DNA of 64,000 bases from Aldehydirespirator sp965220485 (GCA_965220485.1 OZ244832.1:62001-126000); one strand, 5' to 3'; counted from the stretch's first letter, positions 16,489 to 25,857 are shown. A program made the numbers and translations. Notes: generated from the sequence alone by a model not told the origin.

Positions 16489-16806
16489 GGGTTTCAAGCG
16501 CATTGCTATACGCGGACAAGAGGACCGCGTGCTCGGCCTTCCACTCTGGCATGAACTGGAGCACAAGATGCTCAGTTGCAGTCTCAACTTCTGCGAGGCA
16601 TGTATCTCGCGACTCCAAGAGATCCGACAGGTTATCAAACGCTCGATGCTCGATATCCGCTTCGATTGCTATAGGATCTTGGTAGTTATAGCCTTGGTGT
16701 TCCATGCACAGGCTCCACTGGCTACCGAGCGCTTGTGCTTCGTCGGTTTGGCTCAGTTCGTCGTACAGTCCATCAACCGCAGACTCAAGGGAAAGACGGG
16801 AACCTC
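16475..16806 (-). CDS. Hypothetical protein, 5'-truncated
   Basis: Open frame of ~110 codons read from just after a TGA at ~16809: SAVDGLYDELSQTDEA, QWSLCMEHQGYNYQDP, then a helical part (HRAFDNLSDLLESRDTC, EHLVLQFMPEWKAEH). The only ATG (16705) falls inside what looks like a conserved CMxxxGY segment seen in secreted actinobacterial lipoproteins, so the true N-terminus with its signal peptide has probably been lost. Like the adjoining lipoprotein it is AT-rich. Function unknown. The 280 bases upstream (16807-17091) contain nothing recognisable. Confidence 0.45.
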
Positions 16807-17091
16807 ATGGCGTTCGGTGCCTCTGCGGGTCTTTCGATAGGATGTGGGCTTGATGGCTCTTGGCATACGTTGATGTCCATCGCAGAACCGTACCCGACAG
16901 GAGGATCGTTGGCAAGTTCTCAAGTCGTCTGGAGAAGGTTCCGGGCTGGAGCGCTTCATTGAACCCCATCAATCCGAGTCCCGCTGACCGCCACCGCGCT
17001 AGGCCCCTGCATGGTCGTGCTGCGCCGCGTACGCGACCACATGCTCGCCCCGACATCGCCACTGGCCTAGTCGCTGCAATCGCCCGATCTC

Positions 17092-17823
17092 ATGAGGCCG
17101 TTGGTCATCGCTCACCGGACATGTCCCCGCGACGAACCCGAGAACAGCCTCGCCGGCGTAGCCGAAGCACGCAGGCAGGGGGCCCACGCTGTCGAGGTGG
17201 ATGTTCGCCGCACTGCCGACGGCGCTCTGGTGCTGATGCACGACGCCTGGCTGTTTCGCACCACACGATGGCCAGCACGGCTCGAATGGGTGAGCGCGGC
17301 CAGAGTAGCCCGCATCGGTCTTCGAAGTGGAGGAACGGTGCCAACCCTGGCCGAGGCGCTGGTGGCGTTGGGTCCGTCCACAAGGATCGCCATCGACGTC
17401 AAGGATCCGGGCGCGGCCAACGCAATCGTCTCCGAAGTCCGACGCCATTCGATGCTGCGCCGGGTGATGCTGTGGTCGCGGTACGAGGCTGTTGTTCGCA
17501 CCGCAGTGCGCGAGGCTCCGCAGATGGAGGCGTCGCTGCTACGCGACACCCATAGCCCGTCCGAGCTGAACCTCTTCCTGGCCGACGCCGCCGGCTGTGA
17601 GGCTGGAGGCGTCTCCGCCCATTGGTCGCAGATCACGCCAGCGCTGGCGAAGCGCTGCCGAGATGGAGGCATGCGCCTGTATTCGTGGTGCCGCACTCAG
17701 GCCATTGACCCTTCCAAGCTCGCCCTTCTCGACGGACTGGTCACCGACTGGCCCGCGGCTGGCCGGGCCGCGGTGGCCTCACTGCCCGAAGAAGGCTCTG
17801 AGACCCCTCCCGCGCACCACTAG
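17092..17823 (+). CDS. Glycerophosphodiester phosphodiesterase family protein
   Basis: 243-residue GDPD TIM barrel. Seen: VIAHRTCPRDEPENSLAG (His and Glu of the HRG..PEN active site, although the usual HRG is HRT), AVEVDVRRTADGALVLMHD (Glu/Asp/His metal ligands), IDVKDPG and the C-terminal LYSWCRT, LLDGLVTDWP. The family hydrolyses glycerophosphodiesters to glycerol-3-phosphate and an alcohol. No signal peptide, so cytoplasmic. The 3' end overlaps the convergent membrane-protein gene by about 45 bases. Confidence 0.82.
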   Translation: MRPLVIAHRTCPRDEPENSLAGVAEARRQGAHAVEVDVRRTADGALVLMHDAWLFRTTRWPARLEWVSAARVARIGLRSGGTVPTLAEALVALGPSTRIAIDVKDPGAANAIVSEVRRHSMLRRVMLWSRYEAVVRTAVREAPQMEASLLRDTHSPSELNLFLADAAGCEAGGVSAHWSQITPALAKRCRDGGMRLYSWCRTQAIDPSKLALLDGLVTDWPAAGRAAVASLPEEGSETPPAHH

Positions 17824-18655
17824 AGGCGGGTCGAAGCCGCGCTCCCACAGGCGGCCTACGAAGAGCCGCCAGCAGAGCCACAGGAAGGCAACGAACAGCA
17901 GGCCCCCCGCGGCGGTGCGTGCGAGCACTTCGAGCCAGCTCGCATCGGACAGGTCGTTGCCGGCCACCCAGGCGGGCCCGCCCCACGAGAGGTCGAGTTC
18001 AGCCCCGGCACTGAATCGGGCGTACAGGAACCACGACACGAGCCGGCCGAGGCCGTAGAACATGAACCCCCAGTACAGCATCAACAAGGCGGGCTCGGGC
18101 AGGCGCAGCCGCCGATGCAGCCATCCCCAAACACGGGGGTCGGCCGCGATCACAGTGTTGCGAAAATACTCCCGGCTGAGGGTGCGTCTGGCCGTGAGCA
18201 CCACGACGACGAGCCAGAAGAAATCCCACACGCCCCCGAGGCTCGAGTAGTAGGCGGCCGCGTCTCCGTAGGGTCCGACAGCCGCCGCATGCTTCCACAT
18301 GTTGATGCTGACCGGCTCAGTCGAGAAGGGGAAGAAGATCATGACGCCTGCCGAGTCGGACACGTCGGTGGCCACATGGGCCCACTGCCCTATCACGATG
18401 CCCGACGCCCAGCTGCGGCTCTTGGTGACCGCCAGAATCAGCACCCCGAAGACGAAACCGAAGATCAACGAATGGGTGAATCCCACACCGGGCCAGCCTC
18501 TGTGGAACCGTGCCGGGTCGTCCGCCGCGTACACCAGGCTCTTGGTGAACAAATCTGGCAGCAGGGTGCCGAGCACCACCGCCAGGAATGAGGCCTTGAC
18601 CCCCGACGTGGCGCTGGATGAAATAGTTCTCAAATTCGTGGGCGGCCCAGCTCAT
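17779..18655 (-). pseudogene. Membrane-bound metal-dependent hydrolase (YdjM/DUF457-like), frameshifted
   Basis: Integral membrane protein with 5-6 hydrophobic segments. Family features: the start MSWAAHEFENYF (His), GTLLPDLFTK (Asp), GFTHSLIFGF (His) and IGQWAHVATDVSD (His/Asp), a set of conserved polar residues thought to bind metal at the membrane. The first 18 codons (ATG at 18655) and the rest are in different frames: a run of five G/C at 18600-18604 has one base too many. Removing one base gives RHVGVKASFLAVVLG. A homopolymer run is a common place both for true slippage and for sequencing error, so the gene may be intact in life. Confidence 0.7.
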
Positions 18656-18798
18656 GGTTTGGCCCGTGCCACTATGCGACGGCAAGCGCTCGGCATGCCA
18701 TGCAGGATCAACAGCAGACAAAGAGGGCCGACAATCCAGTTGAGCACCGCTGCCTTCAGCGTGAAGCCAAGGGCCACGTAGGCAATGAAGGCGACCAA
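18652..18798 (-). CDS. Small membrane protein or fragment
   Basis: About 48 residues from a TTG at 18798, directly after an in-frame TAG: ILVAFIAYVALGF, TLKAAVLNWIVGPLCLLLI, then a positive tail (PSACRRIVARAKP). Two hydrophobic stretches. The stop TGA overlaps the ATG of the downstream hydrolase gene (ATGA), so it belongs to the same transcript. It may be the surviving 3' end of a larger membrane-protein gene or a genuine small protein; no family is recognised. Confidence 0.45.
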   Translation of the reverse strand: MVAFIAYVALGFTLKAAVLNWIVGPLCLLLILHGMPSACRRIVARAKP

Positions 18799-18878
18799 GA
18801 TCTAGGCCTTGCCGGGCGGGTCTGGGGACCTGGCCGAGGCCACCCCGTCTAGTGCTCGGGCCACAAGTCCTGATCGCC

Positions 18879-19166
18879 TCATTGGACGGCGACACGGACC
18901 GGCTCCTGCCGAGCGCCGGGCGGCGGTCCCAGTGACATCGCCGGGTCGACGCCAATCTCACGCAGGAAACGAGAGTAGGCGTGACAGGTCTCAAGGCGAT
19001 AGTTGACCCCAGGCCCGCGTCGAACCCGATCCCACAACTGCAACACCGCACCGCCAATCAGCGACGTGTTGGTCATCGCTGCGTCAAGTGCAGAAGTACT
19101 GTCAAACACAATGAGATCACGACCCTGGACTCCTGTGCGGCCAACTGTGCCGGAATGCGCTCCCAA
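18879..19166 (-). pseudogene. Conserved-looking hypothetical fragment
   Basis: Open minus-strand frame whose middle and end have coding-like composition: RDLIVFDSTSALDAAMTN, TSLIGGAVLQLWDRVRRG, VNYRLETCHAYSRFLRE. The first ~15 residues look non-native, so the gene seems 5'-truncated. Function not recognised. The rest of 18803-19407 has no other gene; it contains a strong hairpin at 19331-19363. Confidence 0.35.
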
Positions 19167-19330
19167 TCGTAGCAGTATTGAAGGAGCCGGCGCCTCAAGG
19201 CAGACGGACTGGAAACCTACAATCAGACGATCCCGAACCTTGAGATCAGCCGGCCTCTAGGCCACCGGCGAGCGCTTCGCGGGGGTGTGGTGCTCTATGA
19301 CGGCGGGTTCAGCGCCAGCTTCGGCGACCG

Positions 19331-19363
19331 TCTCAGAGCCGTGCCGATCCATCGGCTCTGAGA
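19331..19363. terminator. Perfect 11-bp stem hairpin downstream of helicase gene
   Basis: TCTCAGAGCCG and its exact reverse complement CGGCTCTGAGA enclose an 11-base loop. It lies 45 bases after the stop of the minus-strand helicase gene and probably terminates that transcript; there is no T tract, as usual for GC-rich actinobacteria. Confidence 0.6.
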
Positions 19364-19407
19364 CTCGCCCCCGTGACCCGCGATTGCATGGTCCATCGAG
19401 ATGACCG

Positions 19408-21156
19408 TCAGCGGTCTCGGCGGGATCGGAGTTCTTGGCGGGCTCTGGCGAGGGCCTCTCGGGGGTCGACGGCGCCGGGGCCGGGGCCGGCTGCCTCGGT
19501 GATCGCCTCCAGCCATGGCGACGGGTCCCTATCGACAGTTTGGCCTCCCAGGTCGCGCCGGTCGCACCACAGGATGTGCAGCTCCTGCTCGGCCCGGGTG
19601 ACCGCGACGTGGAGCAGGCGGCGCTCCTCGGCGCGGGCCGCGGCGGTGCGGGCGTGGGCGATGGGGACGAATCCGTCCTCCATGCCCACGAGATGGACGA
19701 TGGGCCACTCCAGTCCCTTGGCGGCGTGGAAGGTCATCAGATCGACGCCGTCCCACGATGCCGTCAGGCGGCTGTCGGCCCGCAGCGCGGTGGTGAAGGA
19801 GTTGACGGTGGAGTCGGGGTCGAGGGACAGGTGGTCCTCGGCGAACTCCAGGAAGGCCTCGACGTTGGCTCGGGCCTCAGGGGTGTCCAGGGCGACCATC
19901 CGCCCAGGATCCGCACTGGTGTCGACCGGGTCGCGAAGCCACTGGCGAGTGTCGGCCACGCAGGCGACGAGGCGTGCGCCGGGGTTCCAGGCCCCCAGCA
20001 CAGCCGCGATCTCCGGCCGGCGGATCAGGCTGGCCTCGGCCGCCGCGGCGACCGGGATGTTCTGGCGCACCAGCGCCCTCCGGAGCGGTTCGAGCTGTGC
20101 GTTGGTGCGGGCCAGTACCGCCTGACGGCGCCAAGACGAGCCCGGCCGGTGGCGCTGTCTCACCGCCCGGGCCAGCACCGCGGCCTCGTCGCCTCCGTCG
20201 CAGACGGTGACCGTGGGGTCATCGCCCGATGGCCGCGCCGCGGGTTGGGGCGCTCGGTCCAGGATCCGGCCCGCCGCGGCCAGGACTTCGGGGGTGGACC
20301 GGAAGTTGGTGCGCATGTGCAGCACTGCGCAACCCGGAAGGTGGTCGCCCACGCTGTTGATCAACTCGGGATCGGCCCCGTTCCATCCGTAGATGGCCTG
20401 GTCGGGATCGCCGACCACCACCAGCGTCGAGTCCGGCCCCAGCCACGACTTCAGCAGAGCGAACTGCAGCGGGTTGATGTCCTGGAACTCGTCGACGAGC
20501 AGGTTCTGATGCAGCCACCGGTGAGCCGCGGCGTGCGTGGGCTCAGTCGCCATCAGCTCCCCCGAGCGGGCCAGAACGTCGTCGAAGTCGAGCAGCCGGC
20601 GCTTGCGCTTGGCCGATTCGTAGTCGGCGTAGATCTGGGCGAAGCGGTCGGCTCGGCCCGTCGGGGGACGGCGACGAGCGGCCCGTGCCGCCGACGGGTA
20701 CTTCTCGGGTGTCACCAGCCGGGCCCGGCACCAGCCGATCTCGTTGGCGATGTCGGTCGCCGCTGCTCGCTCGGCGCGGGGCCGAAGTTCGGCGATCAGG
20801 CCTGCGATGCTCTCGAGGATCCTGGGAGGGCGTCTGCCGGAGTCGGCGGCATGGCGGCGCAGCTGGGCCAGAGCGATTGCGTGGAAGGTCCCGGCCCTAA
20901 CCGCGTCATTGAGGCCAAGGGTTCGCAGACGGGATCGGAGCTCGCGCGCCGCCCGGCGGGTGAAGGTCACCGCCAGGGTGCGCCTCGGGTCGGCGTGGGC
21001 CTCGCCGGACTGCCAGGCGATGCGCCGGGTGAGGACCCGGGTCTTGCCCGAGCCGGCTCCGGCGATGACGCACAGAGGTGATGCCCGGGTCGTCACCGCG
21101 TCGCGCTGCTCTGCGGTGAGGCCTGCCAGCAGCGGATGCTCCGGGTCGGTCACCAC
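19408..21156 (-). CDS. UvrD/PcrA-like superfamily 1 DNA helicase
   Basis: 582 residues, shorter than UvrD/PcrA (~720). Motifs in order: LTAEQRDAV (Q motif), VIAGAGSGKTRVLTRRI (Walker A, residue ~35), LAVTFTRRAARELRSR (Ia), LLVDEFQDINPLQFALL (Walker B), VVGDPDQAIYGWNGADP (III), HMRTNFRSTPEVLAAA (IV), VDLMTFHAAKGLEWPIVHL (V) and LLHVAVTRAEQELHI (VI). ATP-driven 3'-5' DNA unwinding in repair is expected. The C-terminal region after motif VI is short. Divergent from the zincin gene at 21204, with only about 50 bases between them. Confidence 0.9.
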   Translation of the reverse strand: MVTDPEHPLLAGLTAEQRDAVTTRASPLCVIAGAGSGKTRVLTRRIAWQSGEAHADPRRTLAVTFTRRAARELRSRLRTLGLNDAVRAGTFHAIALAQLRRHAADSGRRPPRILESIAGLIAELRPRAERAAATDIANEIGWCRARLVTPEKYPSAARAARRRPPTGRADRFAQIYADYESAKRKRRLLDFDDVLARSGELMATEPTHAAAHRWLHQNLLVDEFQDINPLQFALLKSWLGPDSTLVVVGDPDQAIYGWNGADPELINSVGDHLPGCAVLHMRTNFRSTPEVLAAAGRILDRAPQPAARPSGDDPTVTVCDGGDEAAVLARAVRQRHRPGSSWRRQAVLARTNAQLEPLRRALVRQNIPVAAAAEASLIRRPEIAAVLGAWNPGARLVACVADTRQWLRDPVDTSADPGRMVALDTPEARANVEAFLEFAEDHLSLDPDSTVNSFTTALRADSRLTASWDGVDLMTFHAAKGLEWPIVHLVGMEDGFVPIAHARTAAARAEERRLLHVAVTRAEQELHILWCDRRDLGGQTVDRDPSPWLEAITEAAGPGPGAVDPREALARARQELRSRRDR

Positions 21157-21203
21157 CCGACCCTAGAGGTTCGGCGCGCAGCCGACCGGTACTGTCTGAG
21201 TCG

Positions 21204-21548
21204 GTGTTCATGATCGACGAGGTCCGCTTCGAGCGGCTGGTGGGCGAGGCTCTCGACTCGTTGCCGCCCGCCCTGGGCGAGATGATGGAGAACATCGTGG
21301 TGGTGGTGGAGGACGCCCACCCCGACGAGGACCTCCTCGGGCTCTACGAGGGCGTTCCCCTGACAGAGCGGGAGGACTACGGCGGGCTGGCCATGCCCGA
21401 CCGGGTGACCGTGTACCGGGCGCCGATCTGTGAGATCTGCGACAGCGAGGACGAGCTGCTCGACGAGATCATGGTCACCGTGGTGCACGAGGTGGCCCAC
21501 CACTTCGGCATCGACGACGAGACCCTGCACCAACTCGGCTGGGACTGA
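21204..21548 (+). CDS. Zincin-like metallopeptidase family protein
   Basis: ~113 residues of the small actinobacterial 'metallopeptidase family' (possibly zincin, DUF1025 type). Seen: FERLVGEALDSLPPAL, NIVVVVEDAHPDEDLLGLYE, and close to the C-terminus TVVHEVAHHFGID, an HExxH zinc motif with a third His and Asp after it. The true start may be the ATG at 21210. Cytoplasmic; substrate unknown. It is followed after 10 bases by the convergent sulfatase gene. Confidence 0.82.
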   Translation: MFMIDEVRFERLVGEALDSLPPALGEMMENIVVVVEDAHPDEDLLGLYEGVPLTEREDYGGLAMPDRVTVYRAPICEICDSEDELLDEIMVTVVHEVAHHFGIDDETLHQLGWD

Positions 21549-21558
21549 CCGCGCTCGC

Positions 21559-23076
21559 TCAGGGCAGGCGGGGGAAGCGGCTGCGGGGACCGGCTTCAGC
21601 CCAGTCCATGTGGTTGCGGACGTACTCGTTGGCCGCGTCGCGCGCCGGGTTGTAGTCCCACGAGTTCCCGGATCCAGACTCGACGGCGGCGTGCAGGACC
21701 CGCCGGGAGCGCTGCGAGTGGAGCACACGCTGCCGGATGGCGTCACCGTCCCAGCGCTGGGCGGTCTCGGCGGCGAAGGCGTCGGCCAGAGCGGCGCAGC
21801 GGGGGTCGTCGGCCAGGTTGGTCCGCTCCAGCGGATCGGCCTCCACGTCGTAGAGCAGCGGGGGGTCGGTCTCGCAGTGGATGTACTTGTGGCGACCCCG
21901 CCGGATCATGAACATCGGATGCGAGGTCATCTCGGCCGTGTACTCACCGGTGGTCTCGTCGTTGGCGTCGTCGCCGCCGGCCGCGAGCTCCCAGAGGCTG
22001 CCCCCCGCGAGCGGTGCGCCGAGCTCGGGCCAGGCCCCCCCACCGGTCGCGATGTCGAGCAGGGTGGGCAGCAGGTCCAGGTGCGAGCAGACGTTGGGCA
22101 CCGAGCGGTTGGCTACCCCCGGCCCGGCCATGATCAGAGGCACCCGGACCGAGCGCTCGAAGAACGACATCTTGAAGAACGTGCCCCGGTCGCCGAGCAT
22201 GTCGCCGTGGTCGCTGGTCACGATGACCACGGTGCTGTCGAGGCGTCCGGTCTCCTCCAGCACCCGCACGAGTCGACCGATCCACGAATCGAAGTAGCTC
22301 GTGTTGGCGTAGTAGCCGTGGCGGGCGTTGCGGCACTGATCGGTGGTGTAGCCGATCGTGTCGGCCTCGATGCCGCGGCGGATGCGCCGCGTGTGGGGGT
22401 CCAGCGCGTCTTCGGACATGGGCTCGGGCAGATCGATGTCGTCGTGGTCGTACAGGTTCCACCACTCCGGGCGGGCCACGTAGGGGTCGTGGGGGTGGAT
22501 GAACGACGCCACCATGAAGAAGGGCCGCTCATCGGCGTCGCGGGCCAGGTCGTAGAGGCGGCGCACCGCGGCGTGCCCGACCTCCTCGTCGTAGTCGATC
22601 TGGTACGTGGCCAGCGCCTGACCGGCCTCCGACAGGCTGTCCATGTTGTGGTACCACTTGCCGATCCTGGTGTCGGGCTCGTCCCAGTTGGGGGTCCAGG
22701 CGAAGTCGGCAGGATAGATGTCTGTAGTGAGACGCTCGTCGAAGCCGTGGAGCTGGTCGGGTCCCACGAAGTGCATCTTTCCCGAGAGGCAGGTGCGGTA
22801 GCCGGCCAGCGTCAGGTAGTGGGCCAGGGTGGGTACCGACGCCGGGAACTCGGCAGCGTTGTCCCAGGCCCCGATGGCTGACACCGGCTGGCCCGAGAGC
22901 ATCGAGAAGCGAGCCGGGGCACATAGCGGCGAATGGCAGTATGCGGCGTCGAAGCGGGCTCCTCGCTCGGCGGTCGCCTCCATTGCCGGCGTGCGTGCGT
23001 ACGGATGGCCGTAGGCCCCGGTGAAATGGGGTGCGAGCTGGTCGGCCATGACGACCAAGATGTCGGGCTGGCTCAT
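21559..23076 (-). CDS. Sulfatase, choline-sulfatase-like
   Basis: 505-residue formylglycine-dependent sulfatase. Seen: ILVVMADQLAPHF (first metal-binding Asp), YCHSPLCAPARFSMLSG with the C-x-P-x-R core whose Cys becomes formylglycine (residue ~52), GKMHFVGPDQLHGFDE (Lys/His), and VTSDHGDMLGDRG (metal-binding Asp-His). Length, the GPDQLHGFDERLT segment and the C-terminal WNYNP-like end (SWDYNP) agree best with choline-sulfatases (BetC), which release choline and sulfate from choline-O-sulfate. No signal peptide, so cytoplasmic, as in BetC. No choline transporter or dehydrogenase is next to it. Confidence 0.85.
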   Translation of the reverse strand: MSQPDILVVMADQLAPHFTGAYGHPYARTPAMEATAERGARFDAAYCHSPLCAPARFSMLSGQPVSAIGAWDNAAEFPASVPTLAHYLTLAGYRTCLSGKMHFVGPDQLHGFDERLTTDIYPADFAWTPNWDEPDTRIGKWYHNMDSLSEAGQALATYQIDYDEEVGHAAVRRLYDLARDADERPFFMVASFIHPHDPYVARPEWWNLYDHDDIDLPEPMSEDALDPHTRRIRRGIEADTIGYTTDQCRNARHGYYANTSYFDSWIGRLVRVLEETGRLDSTVVIVTSDHGDMLGDRGTFFKMSFFERSVRVPLIMAGPGVANRSVPNVCSHLDLLPTLLDIATGGGAWPELGAPLAGGSLWELAAGGDDANDETTGEYTAEMTSHPMFMIRRGRHKYIHCETDPPLLYDVEADPLERTNLADDPRCAALADAFAAETAQRWDGDAIRQRVLHSQRSRRVLHAAVESGSGNSWDYNPARDAANEYVRNHMDWAEAGPRSRFPRLP

Positions 23077-23193
23077 CTCCAGAAGCTAATGGACGTCCGC
23101 TTGGGATGGGGCTGGCCGACGATCCGCGCGCGGCAGGTTCCCCATATGTACGTTGCGGCTGTTGAGCCGACTTCGTTGGATCAGGAGCACGCC

Positions 23194-25701
23194 GTGAACC
23201 TCAGAGCTGGTACCGCCCGGGCCCGTCCGTTCCGATCGGACACCCCCGGAAGCACTTACCGACGCCGAACCCTCAGCCTGCTCGCGGTTCTGACCGCGGC
23301 GGTACTCCTGGCGACGTTGACAGCGCCCTCGACCGCTCTGGCCCAGGCCGAGGAGCCGGTCGACCGGCCGGCGCTGCTGGAGCTCTTCATTGCAACCGAC
23401 GGCGATACATGGAGTCGGAGCGACAACTGGGGCTCGAGTCTGCCGCTGGATCGGTGGTACGGAGTGAGCACCGACAGCACCGGCCGGGTGGTGAGCCTGG
23501 TCCTGCCGTCCAACGGGCTCTTCGGGACAATCCCGGCCTCCATCGGCAGCCTGACCAGCCTCGAGAACCTCGATCTCGCAGGCAACGATCTGTACGGGCA
23601 GATGCCCGCCCAGATCGGCGATCTGGTCAACCTCACCCACCTGGACCTGAATAGCAACCGGCTGGACCGCCAGATCCCTCCCGAGATCGGCGAGCTCGTC
23701 GGCCTGGAGGTACTGGATCTCAAGCACAACCTGCTGTTTGGTGCCGTACCCGCAGAGATCGGCAGCCTCGGCAGGCTCAGGATCCTGGATCTGCGAGGCA
23801 ACGGACTCTCCCGCCAGCTGCCCGACTCGCTCGGCGGGCTCTCCAGCCTCACCCGCCTGGTGCTGAGCGACAATCGGCTGTCCGGCGAGATTCCGGCTGA
23901 GCTGGGAAGTCTGGACAGCCTCGTGTGGCTGGACATGAGCCGCAACTCGCTGTCGGGGGAGATCCCGCCCGAGATGGGCGATCTTGCCAGCCTGACCTGG
24001 CTCGATCTCAGCGTCAACCGTCTGTCGGGCCAGATTCCAGCCGAGCTGGGCCGGCTGTCGCAGCTCAGGACGCTCAGCCTGTGGCTCAACGGGCTGACCG
24101 GAGAGATCCCGCCGGAGTTGGGCGACCTCGCCTCGCTCGACGACCTGGGCCTCAGCAGCAACGATCTGTCCGGCACGATCCCGCCCGAACTGGGAGGGCT
24201 GGCCGCGCTGCAGCGCCTGCGGCTCGGTCACAACCGTCTGTCGGGGTCCATACCAGCCGAGCTGGGTGGTCTGCGCGCCCTGCAACACCTGCGGCTGGAG
24301 GACAACCAGCTGTCGGGGTCGATACCTGCTGAGTTGGGCGGTCTGCGCTCTCTCAGAGATCTGTGGCTTGACGGCAACCGTCTGTCGGGCTCCATTCCCA
24401 CCGAGATCGGCGAACTGCGCCTGCTCCAGACGCTGAAGCTCCACGACAACCGGCTCTCCGGCGCCATCCCGGCCTCGCTCGGCGGCTTGGCCCGCCTGGA
24501 ACAGCTGCGCCTCGACGGCAACGAGCTGTCGGGGGAGATACCCGCGACTCTGGGTCGCCTCTCCCGGCTGGAAGACCTCAGCCTCGCCGGCAACTGGCTT
24601 CACGGTTCGATTCCCATTCATCTCGCGAGCCTCACCGATCTCCAGCGGCTGAGCCTGAACAACAACGAACTGTCGGGGCCCATCCCCGACGGCATAGGTC
24701 GCCTGAGGAGGCTCACAGAGCTCGACCTGCACAACAACTCGCTCTCCGGGGCTATCCCTGCGGGGATCGGCTCGCTCACGGAGCTCAGAAGCCTGAGGCT
24801 CCAGAACAACCGTCTATCGGGGGAGATCCCGGACGCCGTCGGCGGGTTGGAGGATCTGAGGGTGCTCGACCTGAGGGGCAACCGGCTTTCGGGCGCCATC
24901 CCCGACAGCATCGGACGCCTCTCGAACCTGGTCCAGCTGAGGCTTGGAGACAATCTGCTGACCCATCAGATCCCCGAGTCGTTGGGCCGTCTCGGCAACC
25001 TCGAGTGGCTGGACCTCAGTCGCAACTCGCTGTCCGGGCCGATCCCGCCGGGTCTCGGCGACATCGCAGGCCTGGAGGCCCTGTACTTCAGCTTCAACTT
25101 CCTGGACGGGGAGATTCCCGCAGAGCTTGGCAAGCTGTCCAACCTCAAGATCCTCAGGCTCCGCTGGAACGAGCTCTCGGGTGAGATCCCCGCCGAGTTG
25201 GGCGACCTGGGCAGTCTCAAGCAACTGAACCTGTGGCACAACAGTCTCACCGGACCGATTCCGGCCGAACTAGGCCGCCTCACGAGCCTGACGCGGCTCG
25301 ACCTCGACGACAACGAGCTGTCCGGGGAGATCCCCGCAGAGTTGGGCGACCTCGCGCTCCTGACCGAGCTCTGGCTGAGGCGCAACGATCTCTCAGGGGG
25401 CATCCCGGCCGAGCTCGGCGGCATGACGGGACTCAGGCGGCTGTACCTCGACGGCAACCGGCTCACCGGTGGGATTCCCGTCCGGTTGGCGAACCTGGCG
25501 AGCATCGAGCGGATTTGGCTCCAGGACAACGAGCTCTCGGGCGCGATCCCATTTGAGCTGGGCCAACTGACAGAGCTGGAACAGATATTCCTGGGCGGCA
25601 CCAACTCGCTGAGCGGGTGCCTTCCTTCGGAGTGGGAGTCGCTCGACACCCTGGCCGACGATCTCGACACGCTGGGCCTGGAGTTCTGCGTCGCCTCGTA
25701 G
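23194..25701 (+). CDS. Secreted plant-type leucine-rich-repeat protein
   Basis: 835 residues. Start GTG 23194 is preceded by AGGAG and gives a long signal: YRRRTLSLLAVLTAAV then LTAPSTALA|QA. Next is a capping domain common with these LRRs (LLELFIATDGDTWSRSDNW, WYGVSTDSTGRVVSLVLPS). From residue ~105 there are 29 complete 24-residue repeats without a single insertion or deletion, consensus NxLSGxIPAELGxLxxL plus xxLxLxx, i.e. the plant-specific LRR subtype, followed by a short end ending in Cys. No membrane anchor or sorting motif is seen, so it is probably released or held by the envelope. Likely role: binding proteins or glycans outside the cell. Confidence 0.88.
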   Translation: MNLRAGTARARPFRSDTPGSTYRRRTLSLLAVLTAAVLLATLTAPSTALAQAEEPVDRPALLELFIATDGDTWSRSDNWGSSLPLDRWYGVSTDSTGRVVSLVLPSNGLFGTIPASIGSLTSLENLDLAGNDLYGQMPAQIGDLVNLTHLDLNSNRLDRQIPPEIGELVGLEVLDLKHNLLFGAVPAEIGSLGRLRILDLRGNGLSRQLPDSLGGLSSLTRLVLSDNRLSGEIPAELGSLDSLVWLDMSRNSLSGEIPPEMGDLASLTWLDLSVNRLSGQIPAELGRLSQLRTLSLWLNGLTGEIPPELGDLASLDDLGLSSNDLSGTIPPELGGLAALQRLRLGHNRLSGSIPAELGGLRALQHLRLEDNQLSGSIPAELGGLRSLRDLWLDGNRLSGSIPTEIGELRLLQTLKLHDNRLSGAIPASLGGLARLEQLRLDGNELSGEIPATLGRLSRLEDLSLAGNWLHGSIPIHLASLTDLQRLSLNNNELSGPIPDGIGRLRRLTELDLHNNSLSGAIPAGIGSLTELRSLRLQNNRLSGEIPDAVGGLEDLRVLDLRGNRLSGAIPDSIGRLSNLVQLRLGDNLLTHQIPESLGRLGNLEWLDLSRNSLSGPIPPGLGDIAGLEALYFSFNFLDGEIPAELGKLSNLKILRLRWNELSGEIPAELGDLGSLKQLNLWHNSLTGPIPAELGRLTSLTRLDLDDNELSGEIPAELGDLALLTELWLRRNDLSGGIPAELGGMTGLRRLYLDGNRLTGGIPVRLANLASIERIWLQDNELSGAIPFELGQLTELEQIFLGGTNSLSGCLPSEWESLDTLADDLDTLGLEFCVAS

Positions 25702-25734
25702 TGGCCAGGCGTGGCCCCTGCCGGTTCATGGATA

Positions 25735-25740
25735 TATAGT
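25735..25740 (+). promoter_or_regulatory. Possible -10 element for the thi operon
   Basis: TATAGT in a small AT-rich island (ATATATAGT) 20-25 bases before the riboswitch. The matching -35 is unclear. Offered only as the most likely promoter position for the riboswitch transcript. Confidence 0.35.
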
Positions 25741-25758
25741 CTCCGTCGACCACCAAGA

Positions 25759-25857
25759 CCGGGGAGCTCGGGACAGCCGGGCTGAGAGGGCACCCACGCA
25801 ATCGCCGCGGTGTCGACCCGCCGACCTGATCTGGGTAATGCCAGCGGAGGAAGGCCC
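25759..25857 (+). ncRNA. TPP (thiamine pyrophosphate) riboswitch
   Basis: The two conserved TPP-aptamer signatures are present: GGGCTGAGAGGG (pyrimidine-binding J3/2 arm, 25780-25791) and ACCTGATCTGGGTAATGCC (pyrophosphate arm) followed by AGCGGAGGAAGG. The last part (GGAGGAAGG) doubles as the ribosome-binding site of the next gene, whose ATG is at 25858, so ligand binding should close the 3' strand of P1 and block translation. The controlled genes are a thiamine ABC transporter, in full agreement. Confidence 0.95.

Noticed and set aside
19435..21081. Long + strand open frame (548 codons) opposite the UvrD-like helicase gene
   Set aside because: It mirrors a clear helicase gene on the other strand; its composition is that of antisense GC-rich codons and it shows no motif.
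23086..24732. Long minus-strand open frame with regular repeats
   Set aside because: The repeats are the antisense of the LRR codons; no start context and no known domain.
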